Below the pieces are notes generated by a model. That model saw only the letters and a list, made by a program, of their open reading frames with translations. It did no database searches and had not been told where the DNA came from. From Saccoglossus kowalevskii (Eukaryota > Hemichordata > Enteropneusta > Harrimaniidae), in NCBI RefSeq assembly GCF_000003605.2, contig NW_003139972.1, positions 1-55,597 of the forward strand: a DNA stretch of 55,597 nucleotides, in the 5' to 3' direction. The position numbers were made by a program, and so were the translations under genes. Positions 24,258-36,462 of this stretch are shown here, piece after piece. Every line of letters starts with the position of its first letter. Position 1 is the stretch's first letter.

Positions 24258-26006
24258 TTTTTCACATAATCGATAGTGTCTCTGATCTAAGTGTTCACAT
24301 AATTGATTGTGTCTCTGATCTAAGTGTTCACATAATTGATAGTGTCTCTGATCTAAGTGTTCACATAATCGACAGTGTCTCTGATCTAAGTGTTCACATA
24401 ATCGACAGTGTCTCTGATCTAAGTGTTCACATAATTGATAGTGTCTCAGATCTAAGTGTTCACATAATTGATAGTGTCTCTGATCTAAGTGTTCACATAA
24501 TTGATAATGTCTCTGATCTAAGTGTTCACATAATTGATAGTGTCTCTGATCTAAGTGTTCACATAATTGATAGTGTCTCTGAGCTGAGTGTTCACATAAT
24601 TGATAGTGTCTCTCATCTAAGTGTTCACATAATTGATAGTGTCTCTCATCTGAGTGTTAACATTATTGATAGTGTCTCTCATCTGAGTGTTCACATAATT
24701 GATAGTGTCTCTCATCTGAGTGTTCACATAATTGATAGTGTCTCTCATCTAAGTGTTCACATAATTGATAGTGTCTCTCATCTGAGTGTTAACATAATTG
24801 ATAGTGTCTCTGATCTAAGTGTTAACATAATTGATAGTGTCTCTGATCTAAGTGTTCACATAATTGATAATGTCTCTGATCTAAGTGTTCACATAATTGA
24901 TAGTGTCTCTGATCTAAGTGTTCACATAATTGATAGTGTCTCTGATCTAAGTGTTCACATAATTGATAGTGTCTCTGATCTAAGTGTTCACATAATTGAT
25001 AGTGTCTCTCATCTAAGTGTTCACATAATTGATAGTGTCCCTCATCTAAGTTTTCTCATAATTGATAGTGTCCCTCATCTAAGTTTTCTCATAATTGATA
25101 GTGTCTCTTTTCTAAGTGTTCACATAATTGATAGTGTCTCTCATCTAAGTTTTCACATAATTGATAGTGTCTCTCATCTAAGTGTTCACATAATTGATAG
25201 TGTCTCTCATCTAAGTGTTCACATAACTGATAGTGTCCCTCATCTAAGTGTTCACATAACTGATAGTGTCTCTCATCTGAGTGTTCACATAATTGATAGT
25301 GTCTCTCATCTAAGTGTTCACATAATTGATAGTGTCTCTCATCTGAGTGTTCACATAATTGATAGTGTCTCTCATCTGAGTGTTCACATAATTGATAGTG
25401 TCTCTCATCTAAGTGTTCACATAATTGATAGTGTCTCTGATCTAAGTGTTCACATAATTGATAGTGTCTCTCATCTAACTGTTCACATAATTGATAGTGT
25501 CTCTCATCTGAGTGTTCACATAATTGATAGTGTCTCTCATCTGAGTGTTCACATAATTGATAGTGTCTCTCATCTGAGTGTTCACATAATCGACAGTGTC
25601 TCTGATCTAAGTGTTCACATAATTGATAGTGTCTCTCATCTAAGTGTTCACATAATTGATAGTGTCTCTCATCTGAGTGTTCACATAATTGATAGTGTCT
25701 CTCATCTGAGTGTTCACATAATCGACAGTGTCTCTGATCTAAGTGTTCACATAATTGATAGTGTCTCTCATCTAACTGTTCACATAATTGATAGTGTCTC
25801 TCATCTGAGTGTTCACATAATTGATAGTGTCTCTCATCTGAGTGTTCACATAATTGATAGTGTCTCTCATCTGAGTGTTCACATAATCGACAGTGTCTCT
25901 GATCTAAGTGTTCACATAATTGATAGTGTCTCTCATCTAAGTGTTCACATAATTGATAGTGTCTCTCATCTGAGTGTTAACATAATTGATAGTGTCTCTG
26001 ATCTTA
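24258..26006 (+). repeat. Block 12: J2-headed block with doubled markers
   Basis: Several markers are doubled: CG (24,367 and 24,400), N (24,790 and 24,823), and the CCCT monomer ending in TTTCTC (both just before F near 25,107). One N monomer is combined with CATTATT (near 24,658). After the cassette come T-P, T, then two rounds of CG, D, CTAACTG, H-G run (CTAACTG near 25,477 and 25,776; CG near 25,589, 25,721 and 25,887). The block closes with H, N and a D monomer with CTTAG that carries J1. Confidence 0.75.
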
Positions 26007-27612
26007 GTGTTTCACATAATCGATAGTGTCTCTGATCTAAGTGTTCACATAATTGATAGTGTCTCTGATCTAAGTGTTCACATAATTGATAGTGTCTCTG
26101 ATCTAAGTGTTCACATAATTGATAGTGTCTCTGATCTAAGTGTTCACATAATTGATAGTGTCCCTCATCTGAGTGTTCACATAATTGATAGTGTCTCTCA
26201 TCTGAGTGTTCACATAATTGATAGTGTCTCTCATCTAAGTGTTCACATAATTGATAGTGTCTCTCATCTGAGTGTTAACATAATTGATAGTGTCTCTGAT
26301 CTAAGTGTTCACATAATTGATAATGTCTCTGATCTAAGTGTTCACATAATTGATAGTGTCTCTGATCTAAGTGTTCACATAATTGATAGTGTCTCTGATC
26401 TAAGTGTTCACATAATTGATAGTGTCTCTGATCTAAGTGTTCACATAATTGATAGTGTCTCTGATCTAAGTGTTCACATAATTGATAGTGTCCCTCATCT
26501 GAGTGTTCACATAATTGATAGTGTCCCTCATCTAAGTTTTCTCATAATTGATAGTGTCTCTTTTCTAAGTGTTCACATAATTGATAGTGTCTCTCATCTA
26601 AGTTTTCACATAATTGATAGTGTCTCTCATCTAAGTGTTCACATAATTGATAGTGTCTCTCATCTAAGTGTTCACATAACTGATAGTGTCCCTCATCTAA
26701 GTTTTCACATAATTGATAGTGTCTCTCATCTAAGTGTTCACATAATTGATAGTGTCTCTCATCTAAGTGTTGTGTCCCTCATCTAAGTGTTCACATAATT
26801 GATAGTGTCTCTCATCTAAGTGTTCACATAATTGATAGTGTCTCTCATCTGAGTGTTCACATAATTGATAGTGTCTCTGATCTAAGTGTTCACATAATTG
26901 ATAATGTCTCTGATCTAAGTGTTCACATAATTGATAGTGTCTCTGAGCTGAGTGTTCACATAATTGATAGTGTCTCTCATCTAAGTGTTCACATAATTGA
27001 TAGTGTCTCTCATCTGAGTGTTCACATTATTGATAGTGTCTCTCATCTAAGTGTTCACATAATTGATAGTGTCTCTCATCTGAGTGTTCACATAATTGAT
27101 AGTGTCTCTCATCTGAGTGTTCACATAATTGATAGTGTCTCTCATCTAAGTGTTCACATAATTGATAGTGTCTCTCATCTGAGTGTTCACATAATTGATA
27201 GTGTCTCTCATCTGAGTGTTCACATAATTGATAGTGTCTCTCATCTGAGTGTTCACATAATTGATAGTGTCTCTCATCTGAGTGTTCACATAATTGATAG
27301 TGTCTCTCATCTAAGTGTTCACATAATTGATAGTGTCTCTCATCTAAGTGTTCACATAATTGATAGTGTCTCTCATCTAAGTGTTCACATAATTGATAGT
27401 GTCTCTCATCTGAGTGTTCACATAATTGATAGTGTCTCTCATCTGAGTGTTCACATAATTGATAGTGTCTCTCATCTGAGTGTTCACATAATCGACAGTG
27501 TCTCTGATCTAAGTGTCCACATAATTGATAGTGTCTCTCATCTAAGTGTTCACATAATTGATAGTGTCTCTCATCTGAGTGTTAACATAATTGATAGTGT
27601 CTCTGATCTAAG
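26007..27612 (+). repeat. Block 13: J1 block with a 13-bp deletion scar
   Basis: J1 is followed by D monomers without a C marker, P (26,161), H, H, H with N, NV, D run, P-P-F (F near 26,559), T-P. Near 26,771 a monomer reads AGTGTTGTGTCCCTC, lacking 13 bp from CACATAATTGATA. The distance from this J1 (26,007) to the J1 at 28,471 is 2,464, which equals 33 x 75 minus 11, as expected for -13 and two +1 changes. Then NV, E (26,946), CATTATT (27,026), octads, CG (27,492), CCAC (27,515), N, J2. Confidence 0.8.
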
Positions 27613-28470
27613 TTTTTCACATAATCGATAGTGTCTCTGATCTAAGTGTTCACATAATTGATAGTGTCTCTGATCTAAGTGTTCACATAATTGATAGTGT
27701 CTCTGATATAAGTGTTCACATAATCGACAGTGTCTCTGATCTAAGTGTTCACATAATTGATAGTGTCTCAGATCTAAGTGTTCACATAATTGATAGTGTC
27801 TCTCATCTGAGTGTTAACATAATTGATAGTGTCTCCGATCTAAGTGTTCACATAATTGATAATGTCTCTGATCTAAGTGTTCACATAATTGATAGTGTCT
27901 CTGAGCTGAGTGTTCACATAATTGATAGTGTCTCTCATCTAAGTGTTCACATAATTGATAGTGTCTCTCATCTGAGTGTTCACATTATTGATAGTGTCTC
28001 TCATCTAAGTGTTCACATAATTGATAGTGTCTCTCATCTGAGTGTTCACATAATTGATAGTGTCTCTCATCTGAGTGTTCACATAATTGATAGTGTCTCT
28101 CATCTAAGTGTTCACATAATTGATAGTGTCTCTCATCTGAGTGTTCACATAATTGATAGTGTCTCTCATCTAAGTGTTCACATAATTGATAGTGTCTCTG
28201 ATCTAAGTGTTCACATAATTGATAGTGTCTCTCATCTAAGTGTTCACATAATTGATAGTGTCTCTCATCTGAGTGTTCACATAATTGATAGTGTCTCTCA
28301 TCTGAGTGTTCACATAATTGATAGTGTCTCTCATCTGAGTGTTCACATAATCGACAGTGTCTCTGATCTAAGTGTTCACATAATTGATAGTGTCTCTCAT
28401 CTAAGTGTTCACATAATTGATAGTGTCTCTCATCTGAGTGTTAACATAATTGATAGTGTCTCTGATCTAA
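27613..28470 (+). repeat. Block 14: J2-headed block with TCTCCGAT variant
   Basis: Head J2, D, D, then a GATATAAG monomer (27,706), CG, TCAGATCT (27,769), H with N, a D monomer with TCTCCGAT (27,835), NV, E (27,902), CATTATT (27,985), H runs, CG (28,350), H, N. The C (GATTGT) monomer normal for J2 heads is missing. TCTCCGAT recurs only near 35,266, at the same place relative to TCAGATCT and E, linking this head to block 20. Confidence 0.75.
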
Positions 28471-29494
28471 GTGTTTCACATAATCGATAGTGTCTCTGAT
28501 CTAAGTGTTCACATAATCGACAGTGTCTCTGATCTAAGTGTTCACATAATTGATAGTGTCTCACATCTAAGTGTTCACATAATTGATAGTGTCTCTCATC
28601 TGAGTGTTAACATAATTGATAGTGTCTCTGATCTAAGTGTTCACATAATTGATAATGTCTCTGATCTAAGTGTTCACATAATTGATAGTGTCTCTGATCT
28701 AAGTGTTCACATAATTGATAGTGTCTCTGATCTAAGTGTTCACATAATTGATAGTGTCTCTGATCTAAGTGTTCACATAATTGATAGTGTCTCTCATCTA
28801 AGTGTTCACATAATTGATAGTGTCCCTCATCTGAGTGTTCACATAATTGATAGTGTCCCTCATCTAAGTTTTCTCATAATTGATAGTGTCTCTTTTCTAA
28901 GTGTTCACATAATTGATAGTGTCTCTCATCTAAGTTTTCACATAATTGATAGTGTCTCTCATCTAAGTGTTCACATAATTGATAGTGTCTCTCATCTAAG
29001 TGTTCACATAACTGATAGTGTCCCTCATCTAAGTGTTCACATAACTGATAGTGTCTCTCATCTGAGTGTTCACATAATTGATAGTGTTTCTCATCTAAGT
29101 GTTCACATAATTGATAGTGTCTCTCATCTGAGTGTTCACATAATTGATAGTGTCTCTCATCTGAGTGTTCACATAATTGATAGTGTCTCTCATCTAAGTG
29201 TTCACATAATTGATAGTGTCTCTGATCTAAGTGTTCACATAATTGATAGTGTCTCTCATCTAACTGTTCACATAATTGATAGTGTCTCTCATCTGAGTGT
29301 TCACATAATTGATAGTGTCTCTCATCTGAGTGTTCACATAATTGATAGTGTCTCTCATCTGAGTGTTCACATAATCGACAGTGTCTCTGATCTAAGTGTT
29401 CACATAATTGATAGTGTCTCTCATCTAAGTGTTCACATAATTGATAGTGTCTCTCATCTGAGTGTTAACATAATTGATAGTGTCTCTGATCTAA
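28471..29494 (+). repeat. Block 15: J1-CG-TCACATCT head with cassette tail shared by blocks 16-17
   Basis: Head D, CG, TCACATCT (28,560), N, D, NV, D, D, D, H, P-P-F (F near 28,892), H with TTTTCAC, H, H, T-P, T, H run including GTTTCTC (29,088), D, CTAACTG (29,269), H-G run, CG (29,372), H, N. From NV to the closing J1 the order equals the second half of block 16 (offset 1,849). Confidence 0.75.
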
Positions 29495-31377
29495 GTGTTT
29501 CACATAATCGATAGTGTCTCTGATCTAAGTGTTCACATAATTGATAGTGTCTCTGATCTAAGTGTTCACATAATTGATTGTGTCTCTGATCTAAGTGTTC
29601 ACATAATTGATAGTGTCTCTGATCTAAGTGTTCACATAATTGATAGTGTCTCTGATCTAAGTGTTCACATAATTGATAGTGTCTCTGATCTAAGTGTTCA
29701 CATAATTGATAGTGTCCCTCATCTGAGTGTTCACATAATTGATAGTGTCTCTCATCTGAGTGTTCACATAATTGATAGTGTCTCTCATCTAAGTGTTCAC
29801 ATAATTGATAGTGTCTCTCATCTGAGTGTTAACATAATTGATAGTGTCTCTGATCTAAGTGTTCACATAATTGATAATGTCTCTGATCCAAGTGTTCACA
29901 TAATTGATAGTGTCTCTGATCTAAGTGTTCACATAATTGATAGTGTCTCTGATCTAAGTGTTCACATAATTGATAGTGTCTCTGATCTAAGTGTTCACAT
30001 AATTGATAGTGTCTCTGATCTAAGTGTTCACATAATTGATAGTGTCCCTCATCTGAGTGTTCACATAATTGATAGTGTCCCTCATCTAAGTTTTCTCATA
30101 ATTGATAGTGTCTCTTTTCTAAGTGTTCACATAATTGATAGTGTCTCTCATCTAAGTTTTCACATAATTGATAGTGTCTCTCATCTAAGTGTTCACATAA
30201 TTGATAGTGTCTCTCATCTAAGTGTTCACATAACTGATAGTGTCCCTCATCTAAGTTTTCACATAATTGATAGTGTCTCTCATCTAAGTGTTCACATAAT
30301 TGATAGTGTCTCTCATCTAAGTGTTCACATAACTGATAGTGTCCCTCATCTAAGTGTTCACATAATTGATAGTGTCTCTCATCTGAGTGTTCACATAATT
30401 GATAGTGTCTCTCATCTAAGTGTTCACATAATTGATAGTGTCTCTCATCTGAGTGTTAACATAATTGATAGTGTCTCTGATCTAAGTGTTCACATAATTG
30501 ATAATGTCTCTGATCTAAGTGTTCACATAATTGATAGTGTCTCTGATCTAAGTGTTCACATAATTGATAGTGTCTCTGATCTAAGTGTTCACATAATTGA
30601 TAGTGTCTCTGATCTAAGTGTTCACATAATTGATAGTGTCTCTCATCTAAGTGTTCACATAATTGATAGTGTCCCTCATCTGAGTGTTCACATAATTGAT
30701 AGTGTCCCTCATCTAAGTTTTCTCATAATTGATAGTGTCTCTTTTCTAAGTGTTCACATAATTGATAGTGTCTCTCATCTAAGTTTTCACATAATTGATA
30801 GTGTCTCTCATCTAAGTGTTCACATAATTGATAGTGTCTCTCATCTAAGTGTTCACATAACTGATAGTGTCCCTCATCTAAGTGTTCACATAACTGATAG
30901 TGTCTCTCATCTGAGTGTTCACATAATTGATAGTGTCTCTCATCTAAGTGTTCACATAATTGATAGTGTCTCTCATCTGAGTGTTCACATAATTGATAGT
31001 GTCTCTCATCTGAGTGTTCACATAATTGATAGTGTCTCTCATCTAAGTGTTCACATAATTGATAGTGTCTCTGATCTAAGTGTTCACATAATTGATAGTG
31101 TCTCTCATCTAACTGTTCACATAATTGATAGTGTCTCTCATCTGAGTGTTCACATAATTGATAGTGTCTCTCATCTGAGTGTTCACATAATTGATAGTGT
31201 CTCTCATCTGAGTGTTCACATAATCGACAGTGTCTCTGATCTAAGTGTTCACATAATTGATAGTGTCTCTCATCTAAGTGTTCACATAATTGATAGTGTC
31301 TCTCATCTGAGTGTTAACATAATTGATAGTGTCTCTGATCTAAGTGTTTCACATAATCGATAGTGTCTCTGATCTAA
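29495..31377 (+). repeat. Block 16: 56-monomer J1-C unit plus duplicated J1
   Basis: Head J1, D, D, C (29,576), D run, P, H, H, H with N, D, NV with GATCCAAG, D run, P-P-F (F near 30,112), T-P pairs; then a second N, NV, D, D, D, H, P-P-F (F near 30,742), T-P, T, H run, D, CTAACTG (31,111), H-G run, CG (31,225), H, N. J1 at 31,344 is followed directly by a second 34-mer at 31,378 that ends ATAATTGATAG rather than ATAATCGATAG. Confidence 0.75.
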
Positions 31378-33324
31378 GTGTTTCACATAATTGATAGTGT
31401 CTCTGATCTAAGTGTTCACATAATTGATAGTGTCTCTGATCTAAGTGTTCACATAATTGATTGTGTCTCTGATCTAAGTGTTCACATAATTGATAGTGTC
31501 TCTGATCTAAGTGTTCACATAATTGATAGTGTCTCTGATCTAAGTGTTCACATAATTGATAGTGTCTCTGATCTAAGTGTTCACATAATTGATAGTGTCC
31601 CTCATCTGAGTGTTCACATAATTGATAGTGTCTCTCATCTGAGTGTTCACATAATTGATAGTGTCTCTCATCTAAGTGTTCACATAATTGATAGTGTCTC
31701 TCATCTGAGTGTTAACATAATTGATAGTGTCTCTGATCTAAGTGTTCACATAATTGATAATGTCTCTGATCTAAGTGTTCACATAATTGATAGTGTCTCT
31801 GATCTAAGTGTTCACATAATTGATAGTGTCTCTGATCTAAGTGTTCACATAATTGATAGTGTCTCTGATCTAAGTGTTCACATAATTGATAGTGTCTCTG
31901 ATCTAAGTGTTCACATAATTGATAGTGTCCCTCATCTGAGTGTTCACATAATTGATAGTGTCCCTCATCTAAGTTTTCTCATAATTGATAGTGTCTCTTT
32001 TCTAAGTGTTCACATAATTGATAGTGTCTCTGATCTAAGTGTTCACATAATTGATAGTGTCTCTGATCTAAGTTTTCACATAATTGATAGTGTCTCTCAT
32101 CTAAGTGTTCACATAATTGATAGTGTCTCTCATCTAAGTGTTCACATAACTGATAGTGTCCCTCATCTAAGTTTTCACATAATTGATAGTGTCTCTCATC
32201 TAAGTGTTCACATAATTGATAGTGTCTCTCATCTAAGTGTTCACATAACTGATAGTGTCCCTCATCTAAGTGTTCACATAATTGATAGTGTCTCTCATCT
32301 AAGTGTTCACATAATTGATAGTGTCTCTCATCTGATGTTCACATAATTGATAATGTCTCTCATCTGAGTGTTAACATAATTGATAGTGTCTCTGATCTAA
32401 GTGTTCACATAATTGATAGTGTCTCTGATCTAAGTGTTCACATAATTGATAGTGTCTCTGATCTAAGTGTTCACATAATTGATAGTGTCTCTGATCTAAG
32501 TGTTCACATAATTGATAGTGTCCCTCATCTGAGTGTTCACATAATTGATAGTGTCCCTCATCTAAGTTTTCTCATAATTGATAGTGTCTCTTTTCTAAGT
32601 GTTCACATAATTGATAGTGTCTCTCATCTAAGTTTTCACATAATTGATAGTGTCCCTCATCTGAGTGTTCACATAATTGATAGTGTCCCTCATCTAAGTT
32701 TTCTCATAATTGATAGTGTCTCTTTTCTAAGTGTTCACATAATTGATAGTGTCTCTCATCTAAGTTTTCACATAATTGATAGTGTCTCTCATCTAAGTGT
32801 TCACATAATTGATAGTGTCTCTCATCTAAGTGTTCACATAACTGATAGTGTCCCTCATCTAAGTGTTCACATAACTGATAGTGTCTCTCATCTGAGTGTT
32901 CACATAATTGATAGTGTCTCTCATCTAAGTGTTCACATAATTGATAGTGTCTCTCATCTGAGTGTTCACATAATTGATAGTGTCTCTCATCTGAGTGTTC
33001 ACATAATTGATAGTGTCTCTCATCTAAGTGTTCACATAATTGATAGTGTCTCTGATCTAAGTGTTCACATAATTGATAGTGTCTCTCATCTAACTGTTCA
33101 CATAATTGATAGTGTCTCTCATCTGAGTGTTCACATAATTGATAGTGTCTCTCATCTGAGTGTTCACATAATTGATAGTGCCTCTCATCTGAGTGTTCAC
33201 ATAATCGACAGTGTCTCTGATCTAAGTGTTCACATAATTGATAGTGTCTCTCATCTAAGTGTTCACATAATTGATAGTGTCTCTCATCTGAGTGTTAACA
33301 TAATTGATAGTGTCTCTGATCTAA
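31378..33324 (+). repeat. Block 17: third round of the 1.85-kb unit with a 4-monomer duplication
   Basis: Head as in block 16 (C near 31,459, P, N, NV, D run, P-P-F with F near 31,997). After F come D and D with TTTTCAC instead of H with TTTTCAC, a variant shared only with 38.9 kb. A one-base loss lies at 32,334 (CTGATGTT). Two F monomers 132 bp apart (32,589 and 32,722) show a four-monomer tandem duplication of P-P-F-H. Tail: T-P, T, H run, D, CTAACTG (33,093), a GTGCCTC monomer (33,180), CG (33,206), H, N. Confidence 0.75.
32520..32790 (+). repeat. Four-monomer (132-bp) tandem duplication of the P-P-F-H cassette
   Basis: P, P with TTTCTC, F and H with TTTTCAC occur twice in direct succession; the two F markers lie at about 32,589 and 32,722. 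Everywhere else in the window the cassette is single. The duplication accounts for most of the extra length of block 17 compared with block 16. Confidence 0.85.
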
Positions 33325-33919
33325 GTGTTTCACATAATCGATAGTGTCTCTGATCTAAGTGTTCACATAATTGATAGTGTCTCTGATCTAAGTGTTCACA
33401 TAATTGATTGTGTCTCTGATCTAAGTGTTCACATAATTGATAGTGTCTCTGATCTAAGTGTTCACATAATTGATAGTGTCTCTGATCTAAGTGTTCACAT
33501 AATTGATAGTGTCTCTGATCTAAGTGTTCACATAATTGATAGTGTCCCTCATCTGAGTGTTCACATAATTGATAGTGTCTCTCATCTGAGTGTTCACATA
33601 ATTGATAGTGTCTCTCATCTGAGTGTTCACATAATCGACAGTGTCTCTGATCTAAGTGTTCACATAATTGATAGTGTCTCTCATCTAAGTGTTCACATAA
33701 TTGATAGTGTCTCTCATCTGAGTGTTCACATAATTGATAGTGTCTCTCATCTGAGTGTTCACATAATTGATAGTGCCTCTCATCTGAGTGTTCACATAAT
33801 CGACAGTGTCTCTGATCTAAGTGTTCACATAATTGATAGTGTCTCTCATCTAAGTGTTCACATAATTGATAGTGTCTCTCATCTGAGTGTTAACATAATT
33901 GATAGTGTCTCTGATCTAA
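33325..33919 (+). repeat. Block 18: 18-monomer J1-C mini-block
   Basis: J1, D, D, C (33,406), D run, P, H, H, CG (33,632), D, H, H-G run with GTGCCTC (33,774), CG (33,800), D, H, H with N, D. The GTGCCTC monomer before CG also occurs in the tail of block 17 about 595 bp upstream, which equals the block length. The closing segment was therefore copied along with the block. Confidence 0.75.
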
Positions 33920-35010
33920 GTGTTTCACATAATCGATAGTGTCTCTGATCTAAGTGTTCACATAATTGATAGTGTCTCTGATCTAAGTGTTCACATAATT
34001 GATTGTGTCTCTGATCTAAGTGTTCACATAATTGATAGTGTCTCTGATCTAAGTGTTCACATAATTGATAGTGTCTCTGATCTAAGTGTTCACATAATTG
34101 ATAGTGTCTCTGATCTAAGTGTTCACATAATTGATAGTGTCCCTCATCTGAGTGTTCACATAATTGATAGTGTCTCTCATCTGAGTGTTCACATAATTGA
34201 TAGTGTCTCTCATCTAAGTGTTCACATAATTGATAGTGTCTCTCATCTGAGTGTTAACATAATTGATAGTGTCTCTGATCTAAGTGTTCACATAATTGAT
34301 AATGTCTCTGATCTAAGTGTTCACATAATTGATAGTGTCTCTGATCTAAGTGTTCACATAATTGATAGTGTCTCTGATCTAAGTGTTCACATAATTGATA
34401 GTGTCTCTGATCTAAGTGTTCACATAATTGATAGTGTCTCTGATCTAAGTGTTCACATAATTGATAGTGTCCCTCATCTGAGTGTTCACATAATTGATAG
34501 TGTCCCTCATCTAAGTTTTCTCATAATTGATAGTGTCTCTTTTCTAAGTGTTCACATAATTGATAGTGTCTCTCATCTAAGTTTTCACATAATTGATAGT
34601 GTCTCTCATCTAAGTGTTCACATAATTGATAGTGTCTCTCATCTGAGTGTTCACATAATTGATAGTGTCTCTCATCTGAGTGTTCACATAATTGATAGTG
34701 TCTCTCATCTAAGTGTTCACATAATTGATAGTGTCTCTCATCTAAGTGTTCACATAATTGATAGTGTCTCTCATCTAAGTGTTCACATAATTGATAGTGT
34801 CTCTCATCTGAGTGTTCACATAATTGATAGTGTCTCTCATCTGAGTGTTCACATAATTGATAGTGTCTCTCATCTGAGTGTTCACATAATCGACAGTGTC
34901 TCTGATCTAAGTGTCCACATAATTGATAGTGTCTCTCATCTAAGTGTTCACATAATTGATAGTGTCTCTCATCTGAGTGTTAACATAATTGATAGTGTCT
35001 CTGATCTAAG
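33920..35010 (+). repeat. Block 19: J1-C head with CCAC-J2 tail
   Basis: Head identical in order to blocks 16, 17 and 21: D, D, C (34,001), D run, P, H, H, H with N, D, NV, D run, P-P-F (F near 34,539), H with TTTTCAC. The T-P section is absent; H runs follow, then CG (34,891), CCAC (34,913), H, N, J2. Like block 9, it joins a J1 head to a J2 tail. Confidence 0.75.
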
Positions 35011-36462
35011 TTTTTCACATAATCGATAGTGTCTCTGATCTAAGTGTTCACATAATTGATAGTGTCTCTGATCTAAGTGTTCACATAATTGATTGTGTCT
35101 CTGATCTAAGTGTTCACATAATTGATAGTGTCTCTGATCTAAGTGTTCACATAATCGACAGTGTCTCTGATCTAAGTGTTCACATAATTGATAGTGTCTC
35201 AGATCTAAGTGTTCACATAATTGATAGTGTCTCTCATCTGAGTGTTAACATAATTGATAGTGTCTCCGATCTAAGTGTTCACATAATTGATAATGTCTCT
35301 GATCTAAGTGTTCACATAATTGATAGTGTCTCTGAGCTGAGTGTTCACATAATTGATAGTGTCTCTCATCTAAGTGTTCACATAATTGATAGTGTCTCTC
35401 ATCTGAGTGTTCACATTATTGATAGTGTCTCTCATCTAAGTGTTCACATAATTGATAGTGTCTCTCATCTGAGTGTTCACATAATTGATAGTGTCTCTCA
35501 TCTGAGTGTTCACATAATTGATAGTGTCTCTCATCTAAGTGTTCACATAATTGATAGTGTCTCTCATCTGAGTGTTAACATAATTGATAGTGTCTCTCAT
35601 CTAAGTGTTCACATAATTGATAATGTCTCTGATCTAAGTGTTCACATAATTGATAGTGTCTCTGATCTAAGTGTTCACATAATTGATAGTGTCTCTGATC
35701 TAAGTGTTCACATAATTGATAGTGTCTCTGATCTAAGTGTTCACATAATTGATAGTGTCTCTCATCTAAGTGTTTTCATAATTGATAGTGTCCCTCATCT
35801 GAGTGTTCACATAATTGATATTGTCCCTCATCTAAGTTTTCTCATAATTGATAGTGTCTCTTTTCTAAGTGTTCACATAATTGATAGTGTCTCTCATCTA
35901 AGTTTTCACATAATTGATAGTGTCTCTCATCTAAGTGTTCACATAATTGATAGTGTCTCTCATCTAAGTGTTCACATAACTGATAGTGTCCCTCATCTAA
36001 GTGTTCACATAACTGATAGTGTCTCTCATCTGAGTGTTCACATAATTGATAGTGTCTCTCATCTAAGTGTTCACATAATTGATAGTGTCTCTCATCTGAG
36101 TGTTCACATAATTGATAGTGTCTCTCATCTGAGTGTTCACATAATTGATAGTGTCTCTCATCTAAGTGTTCACATAATTGATAGTGTCTCTGATCTAAGT
36201 GTTCACATAATTGATAGTGTCTCTCATCTAACTGTTCACATAATTGATAGTGTCTCTCATCTGAGTGTTCACATAATTGATAGTGTCTCTCATCTGAGTG
36301 TTCACATAATTGATAGTGTCTCTCATCTGAGTGTTCACATAATCGACAGTGTCTCTGATCTAAGTGTTCACATAATTGATAGTGTCTCTCATCTAAGTGT
36401 TCACATAATTGATAGTGTCTCTCATCTGAGTGTTAACATAATTGATAGTGTCTCTGATCTAA
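35011..36462 (+). repeat. Block 20: J2 head, E section, cassette, J1 exit
   Basis: Head J2, D, D, C (35,091), D, CG, TCAGATCT (35,200), N, TCTCCGAT (35,266), NV, E (35,334), CATTATT (35,415), H run, N, an H where D is usual, NV, D run. Two singletons precede the cassette: GTTTTCATAATT (near 35,771) and GATATTGTCCC (near 35,819). F lies near 35,859; then T-P, T, H run, D, CTAACTG (36,231), CG (36,343), H, N. Confidence 0.75.
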
